Source: Candidatus Pacearchaeota archaeon
GTDB taxonomy: Archaea; Nanoarchaeota; Nanoarchaeia; Pacearchaeales; GW2011-AR1
Assembly: GCA_023228245.1 (NCBI GenBank)
Contig: JALOBN010000006.1
Location: 27,875-69,106, forward strand
Reading direction: 5' to 3'
Length of the DNA stretch: 41,232 nt
Below, piece after piece: positions 33,289 to 40,058 of the stretch (position 1 is the stretch's first letter; each line of letters begins with the position of its first letter). Position numbers and translations under genes: made by a program. Under the pieces are notes generated by a model that was not told where the DNA came from, made no database searches, and saw nothing but the letters and a program-made list of their open reading frames with translations.

Positions 33289-33390
33289 CTAAGCCTTGAC
33301 TACGCCGACCACTGCGCCCATCATCAGGAACACGGCTGCAGCAAGCAGTCCGAGTACAAGGAGCTGACTGAATATGCCCATTGCTTCCAT
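33289..33390 (-). CDS. Micro membrane protein, 33 residues
   Basis: ATG at 33390 has GGGGGAGAT upstream and opens a 33-codon frame, essentially one span (SQLLVLGLLAAAVFLMMGAV) with a short VKA end. It fits the gap between the FGENAFP copy 3 and the 540-residue protein exactly. Probable virion membrane component. Confidence 0.6.
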   Translation of the reverse strand: MEAMGIFSQLLVLGLLAAAVFLMMGAVVGVVKA

Positions 33391-33392
33391 GT

Positions 33393-33728
33393 TTATCTCC
33401 CCCTCTTGTGTGGCTTGCTGCCAAGCATTGCCACGACCAGGATGACAGCCAGGATGATACCTGCGATGACAATCAAACCGGTGTAGTTAGTTGCAGTTCC
33501 GGTTGGGGCGGCTGCAGCATTGCTACCACTGAAGAACTGGGCTGGCACACTGATAGAAGCTCCCTGTGAGTTTCCACCGTAGCCCACGCCGTATCCCAGA
33601 CCACCCATGCCACCAAATGCGGCCTGGGTTGCTGTCGGGAAGGCATTCTCACCAAACGTTATACCGCCCATAGAAGGCAGCGAAGATAGCCCCGCGTCGT
33701 GCGCGGCAGCAGTTCCAGTATCTACCAT
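33393..33728 (-). CDS. FGENAFP-family membrane protein, copy 3
   Basis: I chose ATG 33728, 8 nt after AGGAG; a GTG at 33737 is in frame. The 111-residue product is closest to copy 1: GGITFGENAFPTATQAAFGG, MGGLGYGVGYGGNS, ASISVPAQF, then the near-identical span IAGIILAVILVVAMLGSK and a basic KRGR end. The span is shared almost residue for residue with copy 1, pointing to a recent duplication or strong constraint. Confidence 0.75.
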   Translation of the reverse strand: MVDTGTAAAHDAGLSSLPSMGGITFGENAFPTATQAAFGGMGGLGYGVGYGGNSQGASISVPAQFFSGSNAAAAPTGTATNYTGLIVIAGIILAVILVVAMLGSKPHKRGR

Positions 33729-33739
33729 ATTTTGCACTC

Positions 33740-34321
33740 CTACCTATATTTTTTCCATATCAACAATAATAAGGCAAGCACAACCACAACGAGCACAATA
33801 GCAGGTATGGTGTAGTTGCTACTGCCACCCACTGCAGCACCGGTTGGAGCCGAAGCGCCTAATAATTGCGATTCTGGAATCACTATCTGGCCAGCTCCTC
33901 CACTGGAAACCGACCCCTCACCAGCGACCGCACCGCCTTCCGGCAATGCGCCATTCGCGTCATACAATAGAGCACATGATACCCCATCATCCAGTGTTGG
34001 TACATGGGCCACCAATGATATGCTCTTAGCAGAGCCGGCCAGTCCAAGAGAAAATGGGAGATCAGCGCCTATCGATGTCGCGTTGTCGATTACAGAAGCA
34101 TGCAGCGACTTATCCATGACGAACTCTATGCTCGCGATACCACTGGCGTCAGTTGTGCCCGATGCCACCTTGATAGCATCCTGCCCAAATGACGGGAGAG
34201 GCGATGAGATAAAAAAATCTACCAACACGCCCGACACATCTTCATCTAGATAAGCCGTAGCGCTTACGCTAGATTTGTCATGGATTGTCTGAGGCGTCGC
34301 TGTAATACGTTGCAGTCGCAT
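33740..34321 (-). CDS. Ig-like (Big_1-type) single-span membrane protein
   Basis: First gene of the cassette. The 193-residue product has an N-terminal Ig-like domain (KSSVSATAYLDEDVSGVLVD, SGTTDASGIASIEFVMD; the T-D-A-S-G-x-A strand is typical of invasin/Big_1 repeats). A Gly/Ser linker and a C-terminal span (TIPAIVLVVVVLALLLLIW) with KKYR follow. Ig-like domains on virions aid weak adhesion to glycans. The ATG lies 29 nt from the TATA centre, so the transcript is probably leaderless. Confidence 0.7.
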   Translation of the reverse strand: MRLQRITATPQTIHDKSSVSATAYLDEDVSGVLVDFFISSPLPSFGQDAIKVASGTTDASGIASIEFVMDKSLHASVIDNATSIGADLPFSLGLAGSAKSISLVAHVPTLDDGVSCALLYDANGALPEGGAVAGEGSVSSGGAGQIVIPESQLLGASAPTGAAVGGSSNYTIPAIVLVVVVLALLLLIWKKYR

Positions 34322-34343
34322 GCTGTAGTGTAGTTGTGTGGCG

Positions 34344-34394
34344 GTTATATATAAACGATATCAGAAGACGATGGATTCAATTGATCAATTGATC
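34344..34394. promoter_or_regulatory. Divergent promoter with TATA palindrome and CAATTG operator, second copy
   Basis: gttatatataaac (34344-34356) is identical to 12214-12226 and serves the membrane-protein cassette on the minus strand (ATG 34321). caattgatcaattgatc (34378-34394) matches the palindromic caattgaacaattg of the other region. The two divergent regions thus share TATA and operator elements; spacing from TATA to operator is about 22-25 bp in both. Confidence 0.75.
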
Positions 34395-34403
34395 AGTATC
34401 ATA

Positions 34404-34413
34404 CTTAAATATA
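34404..34413 (+). promoter_or_regulatory. TATA box for plus-strand gene at 34436
   Basis: cttaaatata has its centre about 27 nt before the ATG at 34436, suggesting leaderless transcription. The CAATTG palindrome directly abuts it on the upstream side, where a regulator could activate or block this promoter. Confidence 0.6.
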
Positions 34414-34435
34414 ATGCTTCATCACACTACATCAC

Positions 34436-34876
34436 ATGGCAAAAACGATAGGTAAATTGATAGCAATTGCAAACAGCTCGATTAATAGCAAAATGGAATA
34501 TTTGGTAGCACGCTTAATAAACAAAAAGACGGACAGTGAAACCAAACGCCGCATGAATGACGAGATAATACAACCAGCGATACAAAACGATCCTTTAATG
34601 AAATTATACAGAGAGCGATTGATGGGATCAGGAAATACGGAACAACATCCCCGTGATCCTATCGTAATGCAATCTTCACCAACTCAGCGTGCGTTGAGTG
34701 AAATGTACGGCAACAAATTTCTTCCAAACACACAAACAAGCTCATTCGGTACCTTTGTTGGCAGTCAAGACGTTGTTGCAGTATCCACCGGAATACCTGG
34801 CGGTGTGCATGCGCTGGTATCACCTGCTGGCACTACCAAGAAACCATTATCGTTGAAAAATATATCGATAAGATGA
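34436..34876 (+). CDS. Hypothetical protein, 146 residues
   Basis: The N-terminal 65 residues are charged and helical (MAKTIGKLIAIANSSINSKM, RLINKKTDSETKRRMND); the rest is low complexity with polar residues (NTQTSSFGTFVGSQDVVAV). No membrane span. It sits alone behind its own promoter, divergent from the membrane cassette, and is followed by a convergent micro-gene. An early or regulatory role is possible by position. Family not recognised. Confidence 0.6.
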   Translation: MAKTIGKLIAIANSSINSKMEYLVARLINKKTDSETKRRMNDEIIQPAIQNDPLMKLYRERLMGSGNTEQHPRDPIVMQSSPTQRALSEMYGNKFLPNTQTSSFGTFVGSQDVVAVSTGIPGGVHALVSPAGTTKKPLSLKNISIR

Positions 34877-34884
34877 AAGTGGTT

Positions 34885-35037
34885 CTATAATATATATTGT
34901 ATAATAGCGATGATCATAATAATCACAATCACCCCAATGATTATAGGTATTGCTAGTAATCCCGCCCCGACTCCCACCAATGCAGTGTTTGCGTCAAGCA
35001 CATTATTCTCGACTGCTATTTCGCCACTTTGTACCAT
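34885..35037 (-). CDS. Small membrane protein with own promoter, 50 residues
   Basis: ATG at 35037 opens a 50-codon frame: polar head (MVQSGEIAVENNVLDANT), then one long hydrophobic segment to the end (LAIPIIIGVIVIIMIIAIIQ). A TATA box (35056-35067) lies about 24 nt upstream of the ATG, so it is likely transcribed on its own as a leaderless mRNA. The dedicated promoter suggests a different timing from the main cassette, for example a release or entry function. Confidence 0.6.
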   Translation of the reverse strand: MVQSGEIAVENNVLDANTALVGVGAGLLAIPIIIGVIVIIMIIAIIQYIL

Positions 35038-35055
35038 GACTTAGTTTAGTATACG

Positions 35056-35067
35056 ATTATATAAAAA
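35056..35067 (-). promoter_or_regulatory. TATA promoter of the 50-residue membrane protein
   Basis: On the minus strand tttttatataat, preceded by cg, lies about 24 nt before ATG 35037. Confidence 0.55.
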
Positions 35068-35119
35068 CGACACCCACCTACAGTTCCGACTCGATATAAA
35101 TAGCCATCTCATGATCTCC

Positions 35120-35135
35120 TTTATATATTACCGGA
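35120..35135 (+). promoter_or_regulatory. Promoter of the zinc-ribbon/ATPase operon
   Basis: tttatatattaccgga closely matches the promoter at 12543-12558. From the TATA centre, transcription would begin near 35150, giving the first gene (ATG 35193) a leader of about 40 nt. Confidence 0.6.
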
Positions 35136-35192
35136 GATTCGTATGGTACAAAATGATGTGCGTAAAAGCCGTCGTATGGAGATTGGAGCCAC

Positions 35193-35477
35193 ATGAAATT
35201 GAGAGTATATACCTGGAAAAAATGCCTTAACCCAGGATGCAATAACATCTGGCCAGGATTTTCCACATCTCCCCGGTGCCCGGCGTGTGGGTCACGCTTG
35301 GTAAAGAGAATGGAGAACGATGAGGTAAAGTGCCTACTTCAAGCTACGGTAAGACTGGAAAAGCGCCTGAACGAGCTGGAGCGCGAACTACATCCTCCAA
35401 AACCAGTGACCATACGCAGAGGAAAACAAAAGCGAATAGCATTTAGAGTGAGGAGATCATATGGCAGCGAAGAATAA
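35193..35477 (+). CDS. Zinc-ribbon protein, 94 residues
   Basis: The N-terminal half is a four-cysteine zinc ribbon (CLNPGC and CPACGSR, about residues 11-33), the second half a helix and basic tail (TVRLEKRLNELERELH, IRRGKQKRIAFRVRR). Such small proteins bind DNA or other proteins. It starts the operon that ends with the packaging ATPase and overlaps the next gene by 17 bp. A transcription or packaging accessory role is plausible. Confidence 0.65.
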   Translation: MKLRVYTWKKCLNPGCNNIWPGFSTSPRCPACGSRLVKRMENDEVKCLLQATVRLEKRLNELERELHPPKPVTIRRGKQKRIAFRVRRSYGSEE

Positions 35478-36186
35478 AGTCGATGAAGAGAGTACGGAAG
35501 AAATCGTCGATTTAGACGATGCAGTGAAACTGATCAAGCGCAAAGTAATGGCCGACCTTGAGCCCACTATGGACGTGGTGAGGAAGCTGAAGGAGGCATC
35601 GGAGGGTGCGGCGAAAGCAACCGATGTTGTTGCGCTACAGGCCATCGTACAGGAGCTACAGAATGTGCCTGCGCCAGAACAGATTGACCTGGGACAACTT
35701 CGGGAAGAACTCAAGGCAGAGATCATGGCAGAGATCCGCCCACTCATCAAGCTCGAGACTCAGGCAACCTTCCGGGAAGTCCTGCAACGCTTTGGTGTGA
35801 AGCCCGCTACCCTGGACTCCGGAGACATGAACGCCATTATCGGTGAGCTGATCCCTCTGCTCATGCCGGCTGTGATGGGCAGCGGCGGGCTGGGAGCACT
35901 TGCCTCAAAACACCTCCCGCAACCCGAAACAGAAGAGATCCAGTCTAAGCCAGAGCTGAGCGAGGCAGAACGCAGAGATCTTCAAACCAAGTGCCAGACT
36001 TGCGGCGCACCTCTCAGAGTCAAGGGATCTTACAACGAATGCGCCAAGTGTGGCGCACCCAATTATGCGTACCGGTGCTACGCCTGCAAAGAAGTGTTTC
36101 TCACGATTCTCTCACCTGACGAGATCGGAGGCACCGATTGCCCGTTGTGTAATGCGCCCGTGAAGTCATTGAAGGCCCGCAGGTGA
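35461..36186 (+). CDS. Coiled-coil protein with C-terminal zinc ribbons
   Basis: ATG at 35461 has GAGGAGAT upstream. The 241-residue product has a helical, charged N-terminal ~110 residues (AVKLIKRKVMADLEPTMDVV, LREELKAEIMAEIRPLI), a middle hydrophobic stretch (LIPLLMPAVMGSGG), and three CxxC pairs plus more Cys in the last 65 residues (CQTCGAP, CAKCGAP, CYACKE, CPLCNAP), making two zinc ribbons of rubredoxin-like type. It lies three genes before the packaging ATPase. It may be an adaptor for DNA packaging or a replication protein; family not recognised. Confidence 0.7.
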   Translation: MAAKNKVDEESTEEIVDLDDAVKLIKRKVMADLEPTMDVVRKLKEASEGAAKATDVVALQAIVQELQNVPAPEQIDLGQLREELKAEIMAEIRPLIKLETQATFREVLQRFGVKPATLDSGDMNAIIGELIPLLMPAVMGSGGLGALASKHLPQPETEEIQSKPELSEAERRDLQTKCQTCGAPLRVKGSYNECAKCGAPNYAYRCYACKEVFLTILSPDEIGGTDCPLCNAPVKSLKARR

Positions 36187-36190
36187 TGAC

Positions 36191-36439
36191 ATGAAAATAC
36201 AACCATACATAGATAGAGTACTCGGTATCACTAAGAGGATCTACCCCAAAGAGTACCCCCAGATAGACGCATTCGTGAAGACCTACCAGGCACAGCTACC
36301 AAAGACCCTAACCGAAGCTCAGATCAACCGCGCCCTCAAGCTGGCCGAGGTCATCCAGCGCAACTTAGAGCAGATGAAAGAGGACATACTCGACGAGGAG
36401 GAAGAGCTGCGCGATATGGGCATAGAGGAGACAGGATAG
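36191..36439 (+). CDS. Small helical protein, 82 residues
   Basis: This is an acidic, helical protein (YIDRVLGITKRIYPKEYPQI, QINRALKLAEVIQRNLEQM) with an acidic end (EDILDEEEELRDMGIEETG). The stop TAG overlaps the GTG start of the next gene. No metal-binding or catalytic motif. Co-operonic with the ATPase, so a packaging or replication accessory role is possible. Confidence 0.6.
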   Translation: MKIQPYIDRVLGITKRIYPKEYPQIDAFVKTYQAQLPKTLTEAQINRALKLAEVIQRNLEQMKEDILDEEEELRDMGIEETG

Positions 36440-36984
36440 TGTCTGGCGTATTCGGTGGCGGAATACCGGATACCGTGCCGGTGTCGGAAGAAGGAATTGA
36501 GATCGACAGAGCTCCCATCGATCTCATTTCTGACCAGGATATCAATGAAGTAGAAGAGCTGCAGGACATACCTGAGACGAACGGCGCGCCCGAGACGGAG
36601 GACCTGGGAGAGGCGGAAGAAGCCGAGATAGTAGACGGGATACCCACTACCAATGCCCCTGAAGAGAAATGGGATATAGATGAAACTCTCGAAGTAATTG
36701 GAGAAGATGGGATCGACCAGATGATTTTGTTCATAAACAATTTCACTCGCAGACTGGTAGAGAAGAACTTGAATCGTCCGCCCAGGAGAGACCTAACGGC
36801 TGAGCAGATCAGGCAGACCAAGATAAGCAAGCAACTCGTCAAGACCATTCACCACTACGCGCCCAGTCTCCCCATGGATTCGCCAAGCACCGGCCTTGCT
36901 ATCTGTGCCCTCACCCTCATATGCATGAACATGACTTCGCCCTTGATCCCACCCGACGAACTTGAGAAAGACGAGGCTAAATGA
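36439..36984 (+). CDS. Acidic protein preceding the packaging ATPase
   Basis: It starts at GTG in a one-base overlap with the preceding stop. Residues 1-90 are acidic and probably disordered (EVEELQDIPETNGAPETEDL). The C-terminal ~90 residues are a more ordered helical domain (MILFINNFTRRLVEKNL, QIRQTKISKQLVKTIHHYA, with hydrophobic GLAICALTLICMNM). It overlaps the ATPase gene by ATGA, so the two are likely translated in equal amounts. A DNA-mimic or ATPase-partner role would suit, but is not shown. Confidence 0.62.
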   Translation: MSGVFGGGIPDTVPVSEEGIEIDRAPIDLISDQDINEVEELQDIPETNGAPETEDLGEAEEAEIVDGIPTTNAPEEKWDIDETLEVIGEDGIDQMILFINNFTRRLVEKNLNRPPRRDLTAEQIRQTKISKQLVKTIHHYAPSLPMDSPSTGLAICALTLICMNMTSPLIPPDELEKDEAK

Positions 36985-37715
36985 AGATAGCAGCAAACTC
37001 TCGCACCACGATAGTGGGCACCAGTGGTAGCGGGAAGTCTTATTTTGTGAAGAAGAATATTATAAAGAAGCTACTCATCGCGGGTAATCGACTTGTCATA
37101 TGGGATTTGAAATTCGAATATGCTGGAAAAACTGCGGTGGATGCCAATTATGGACCCAATTATAAGATATACATAGCACATGACGCGAAAACACTGGAGG
37201 AAGCATTCGATGGGAGAGACGCACAACTTACGGTAGTGCAACCCAACATGACAGCAGGTAGCGCCAACGTGAACTTTGCAAAAGTGTGCGAGTTTGTGTA
37301 CAGACAGCATAACATGGTGTTCATCGTAGATGAGTTACAACACATGCAAAGTAAGCAACAGATACACCCCGCGCTGAAAGCTATCGTGACACAAAAACGC
37401 GCACATGGTGTAGGATTTGTTGGCATCTCACAGCGATTCTCGCATATTCATAACGACATTCTTTCACAGTCATCTAACTTAATTTCGTTCGCCCAGCACA
37501 ACCCCTCGGACATTAAGCAACTACAGGACTATATGGGCGGCATAAAAGTGCCATGCTATGAGTGCGGTGGAAAAGGCTGTGATAAGTGTAATAACGGAGT
37601 AATGGAGTCTGAGAAATATGCATATCTCGCAAGAGAACCGTGGTTTAAGATGGAACGATGCTTCTTGCTCTACACAGATTCGGGTGAAGTGAAAGTACTT
37701 AGGAGCCAAAGATAA
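36981..37715 (+). CDS. FtsK/HerA-type genome packaging ATPase (A32-like)
   Basis: The 244-residue ATPase starts in an ATGA overlap. Walker A is GTSGSGKS (residues 13-20), Walker B is MVFIVDE (D117, E118), and a glutamine motif is in GFVGISQRF (Q151). This set and the short length match packaging ATPases of PRD1/adenovirus-lineage viruses (A32-like), which pump DNA into preformed capsids. An unusual DnaJ-like zinc knuckle, CYECGGKGCDKC (C192, C195, C200, C203), sits near the C-terminus; I do not know this as a regular feature of the family. It could hold the ATPase to DNA or to the vertex. HerA-type repair ATPases are longer, and this has no neighbouring NurA. Confidence 0.82.
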   Translation: MKIAANSRTTIVGTSGSGKSYFVKKNIIKKLLIAGNRLVIWDLKFEYAGKTAVDANYGPNYKIYIAHDAKTLEEAFDGRDAQLTVVQPNMTAGSANVNFAKVCEFVYRQHNMVFIVDELQHMQSKQQIHPALKAIVTQKRAHGVGFVGISQRFSHIHNDILSQSSNLISFAQHNPSDIKQLQDYMGGIKVPCYECGGKGCDKCNNGVMESEKYAYLAREPWFKMERCFLLYTDSGEVKVLRSQR

Positions 37716-38284
37716 TGATACTAAAACTAAATGACGCGATACCCCAGATAGAGGGAACACCGGACGAATGCGCCGAGGTAATCAGGCAGCTCAATGGTGG
37801 GAGTGTGACGGTACATCTCAAGCTTCCGAGAACGAACGACGACACCAAAAAACATGCCAGCGTAAGCATTGCACCATCACCAACTACTACCGGCTGCGCT
37901 CAGTCCGACCCGGTGCCCGCCAATGTGCCCGCTCCAACAGGTCGCACACCAAAAATACCCCATGAAGAAGATGAATGGATCATCGAGCAGCGGCATGGCA
38001 ATAGCACAGTTGAGCAGATAAGGCGCGCACTGATAGAGAAAGGATATGCAGATATCACCAAGAATGATGTCAACAACCGCATCACACAACTACGTAACAA
38101 GATAGACGATACCCGACCGAGAAGGGAACCGTTCGACGCAGACACATTCATAAAAGAGCAACGCGCTCAAAACACGACTCCGATAGAGATCGGGATTGTG
38201 CTCACCAGACGAACCGGAGCGCCCTGGAGCACCGAGAAAGTGATGGAGCGGATACGTGAGATGGATGCTATGCCAGTATCCTAA
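37715..38284 (+). CDS. Hypothetical protein with helix-turn-helix-like repeats
   Basis: The start overlaps the ATPase stop by one base (TAATG). After an acidic head and Pro-rich linker (PTTTGCAQSDPVPANVPAPT), residues ~95-185 have two similar helical units: EWIIEQRHGNSTVEQIRRAL...ITQLRNKI, then TFIKEQRAQNTTPIEIGIVL...VMERIREM. Each resembles a helix-turn-helix motif of winged or homeodomain-like type (E-Q-R-x-x-N-[ST]-T start). It could bind DNA for packaging or transcription. It is the last gene of the plus-strand operon and overlaps the convergent gene by 4 bp. Confidence 0.65.
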   Translation: MILKLNDAIPQIEGTPDECAEVIRQLNGGSVTVHLKLPRTNDDTKKHASVSIAPSPTTTGCAQSDPVPANVPAPTGRTPKIPHEEDEWIIEQRHGNSTVEQIRRALIEKGYADITKNDVNNRITQLRNKIDDTRPRREPFDADTFIKEQRAQNTTPIEIGIVLTRRTGAPWSTEKVMERIREMDAMPVS

Positions 38285-38400
38285 CCATACCTCTTATTCA
38301 GGTACGCCGGCACATCTCCGGAAAGCAACTTTTTCTTAACGATATCCCTAACCAGGTACGACATCGCCCCGCCCTTGATGCCGTAGAGGGAACGAGTCAT
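38281..38400 (-). CDS. Small basic protein, 39 residues
   Basis: ATG at 38400 overlaps the upstream stop by ATGA. The 39-codon frame (MTRSLYGIKGGAMSYLVRDI, then KKKLLSGD, ending YLNKRYG) is basic and compact. It is the final gene of the right-hand minus-strand operon. Unknown function. Confidence 0.6.
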   Translation of the reverse strand: MTRSLYGIKGGAMSYLVRDIVKKKLLSGDVPAYLNKRYG

Positions 38401-39182
38401 CTTTTCTTCACCTCGTCCCTTATCATCGACCAATGCTCTCTATAAAAGTCGTCATAGTTGTTCTTCCAATGCGGTTGCCAAGGATACTCTTCTTCGCGTA
38501 GATCAAACACCTCGGACAATCTGAACGATTCCTTGTACTTAGTATAGCCGATCACCGAATCATATCCACTACGACGCACTTCACATGCAACAATATGTTC
38601 TTGTATGGCGTATGCCAGTGTGTTCCCCTTCATACTATTGGCAACGATATCATATGCAAACAATACCTTACCATGATATTTTTCGAGTATGCCTTCGACT
38701 GCTTGCTGTTGTGAGCTTCCTTTTGGCGACCACCATCCATATATGTTTTTTAGTACTTCCGATCGCATGCCATCATAGCTTTTCTTTCCCAGTATGAAAT
38801 CATAAGCCATCTGCGGACACTTTCCACCGGTAACACCCTTTACCACAAGTGGATAACGATACGTCGTCTCGCCTTCATACCTACCACCGCCACCATATCC
38901 TTGCTTACCAGTAGTATAATATTTCTGATATGGTGACTTAAGCTCGGGTAAGTAGAATACGCCTGTGCGAATCGCCCTGCCGCCCGCCTGATCATCTGGT
39001 TGGTAGCGCACCACATTTAGTTTGAGCCCCATCTTGGTGAGCTTCGCGTCGGAGGTGTTCGCTATGGCACTCATCACATCCGGAAGCGATAGAAGCGCAT
39101 GTGACACCTCATGTTTGTCGAATTCGCGTTTCGTTTTGGGTGGAATGTGCACGATCGTCGGAAGAGATGTCTTTGCTGCCAT
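38397..39182 (-). CDS. Hypothetical protein, 261 residues
   Basis: This is a soluble protein with no membrane span. The N-terminus has IHIPPKTKREFDKHEVSHAL, resembling HxxxH but not a clear metalloprotease site. The middle is Gly/Tyr-rich (YQKYYTTGKQGYGGGGRYEG) and the C-terminus charged and aromatic (YPWQPHWKNNYDDFYREHW). It follows a run of small basic genes in the right-hand operon. A capsid-associated or enzymatic role is not decidable by eye. Confidence 0.6.
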   Translation of the reverse strand: MAAKTSLPTIVHIPPKTKREFDKHEVSHALLSLPDVMSAIANTSDAKLTKMGLKLNVVRYQPDDQAGGRAIRTGVFYLPELKSPYQKYYTTGKQGYGGGGRYEGETTYRYPLVVKGVTGGKCPQMAYDFILGKKSYDGMRSEVLKNIYGWWSPKGSSQQQAVEGILEKYHGKVLFAYDIVANSMKGNTLAYAIQEHIVACEVRRSGYDSVIGYTKYKESFRLSEVFDLREEEYPWQPHWKNNYDDFYREHWSMIRDEVKKR

Positions 39183-39425
39183 TTACTTTTTCCACCCCTT
39201 ACCCCACGACTGTTTATCAGTAGACACCCACCCGGCATGATCCGGTGTCCTGGGCTTGCCGTCCAGTACGAACTGGAGATCCTTGATCGCGCTGCATGTG
39301 GAACACGTTTTCATGCTCTGATATTTCGCACTCGGACCATCACACATATCGAAATTGCACCCGGATCGTTTGAGTGATTTGATCGCTCTGCGTATCACCG
39401 CTGCCTGGATTTTCGTAAGTGCCAT
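39183..39425 (-). CDS. Small cysteine-containing basic protein, 80 residues
   Basis: The first 20 residues form a basic helix (MALTKIQAAVIRRAIKSLKR), followed by CNFDMC and CSTCSA (about residues 23-44), four Cys in the spacing of a small zinc site. The end is Trp/Lys-rich (WVSTDKQSWGKGWKK). The start overlaps the previous stop by an ATG/TGA arrangement in the same operon as other basic small genes. Nucleic-acid or capsid-interior binding is likely by charge. Confidence 0.62.
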   Translation of the reverse strand: MALTKIQAAVIRRAIKSLKRSGCNFDMCDGPSAKYQSMKTCSTCSAIKDLQFVLDGKPRTPDHAGWVSTDKQSWGKGWKK

Positions 39426-39426
39426 C

Positions 39427-39543
39427 TCAGTGCCTCCAACCGCGCTTCTGTGCCGTCGCGTGCGCTATGCGCGTTCCCTCGGTCTTCCCATATTCGCGAA
39501 TGCAGGCACATTTCAATTTTTTGAACTTCTTGGTTTCTGGCAT
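39427..39543 (-). CDS. Small basic protein, 38 residues
   Basis: ATG at 39543 directly follows the upstream stop. The 38-codon frame is basic (MPETKKFKKLKCACIREYGK, then TRIAHATAQKRGWRH) with a CAC pair. It fits exactly between neighbours, with its own stop just before the next ATG. Probable nucleic-acid-binding or internal virion peptide; function unknown. Confidence 0.58.
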   Translation of the reverse strand: MPETKKFKKLKCACIREYGKTEGTRIAHATAQKRGWRH

Positions 39544-39861
39544 TTACTTCTTCCCCTTCTTCTTAGGGTAATAGGGATAGTGGCGTGCCACGGCCCCTAA
39601 AATTCCTTCGTAAATCTGCACCTGCTTCTTGGTGAGGCCCGCGTGTTCTGCCTTGAGTGCGCGAGCATGAGCCTGCAGGTACGTAAGTCCCTCTTTAATC
39701 CGCAGTGCTCTTTCGACCTTCTCATGAGTCACCAATCGCTTGCGCACCTGGATGCCTTTGTAGGTCTTAGGTACATGTGGGTTAACACGGATCGGACCCG
39801 CACGTCCGTACCCAGCCAGGCGGGAAATGCGCCGGGCATCGCCGCGTTTAGCACCCGCCAC
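39544..39861 (-). CDS. Basic helical protein, 105 residues
   Basis: A basic head (MAGAKRGDARRISRLAGYGR), a middle helical region (VTHEKVERALRIKEGLTYLQ, AHARALKAEHAGLTKKQ) and a lysine-rich end (YYPKKKGKK). The ribosomal-protein-like composition suggests binding to nucleic acid or to the inside of the capsid. It overlaps the upstream gene by one base. Family not recognised. Confidence 0.6.
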   Translation of the reverse strand: MAGAKRGDARRISRLAGYGRAGPIRVNPHVPKTYKGIQVRKRLVTHEKVERALRIKEGLTYLQAHARALKAEHAGLTKKQVQIYEGILGAVARHYPYYPKKKGKK

Positions 39862-40058
39862 TACTTCTTCCTCCTCCCGCTCAACCCCAGTGCTTTCCTC
39901 AGCACGTTCCTTATGCGTCGTGTCGTGGTCATCTTCTTGGGAACCCGCTTAGCTCTATTGTGGTCCTTCACGAGCCGTGCTGCCTGGGCTCGTGAGATCC
40001 AAGGATGCTCTACGAGTTCATTCGCTACGGCTTTCTGGAAGCTCTTCTTACGCGCCAC
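39861..40058 (-). CDS. Very basic small protein, 65 residues
   Basis: Residues are dominated by Lys/Arg (MARKKSFQKAVANELVEHPW at the start, LGLSGRRKK at the end). WISRAQAARLVKDH resembles a short helix-turn-helix. It could condense the viral genome or act as a DNA-binding virion protein. It overlaps the upstream gene by 11 bp. Unknown family. Confidence 0.6.
   Translation of the reverse strand: MARKKSFQKAVANELVEHPWISRAQAARLVKDHNRAKRVPKKMTTTRRIRNVLRKALGLSGRRKK

Noticed and set aside
35143..35196. 17-codon leader frame ending in an ATGA overlap with the zinc-ribbon gene
   Set aside because: The TATA centre near 35125 would start transcription at about 35150, after this ATG, so it is probably not in the mRNA.
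38397..39182. Metalloprotease from HEVSHAL
   Set aside because: The spacing does not match HExxH and no third ligand or glutamate is evident.
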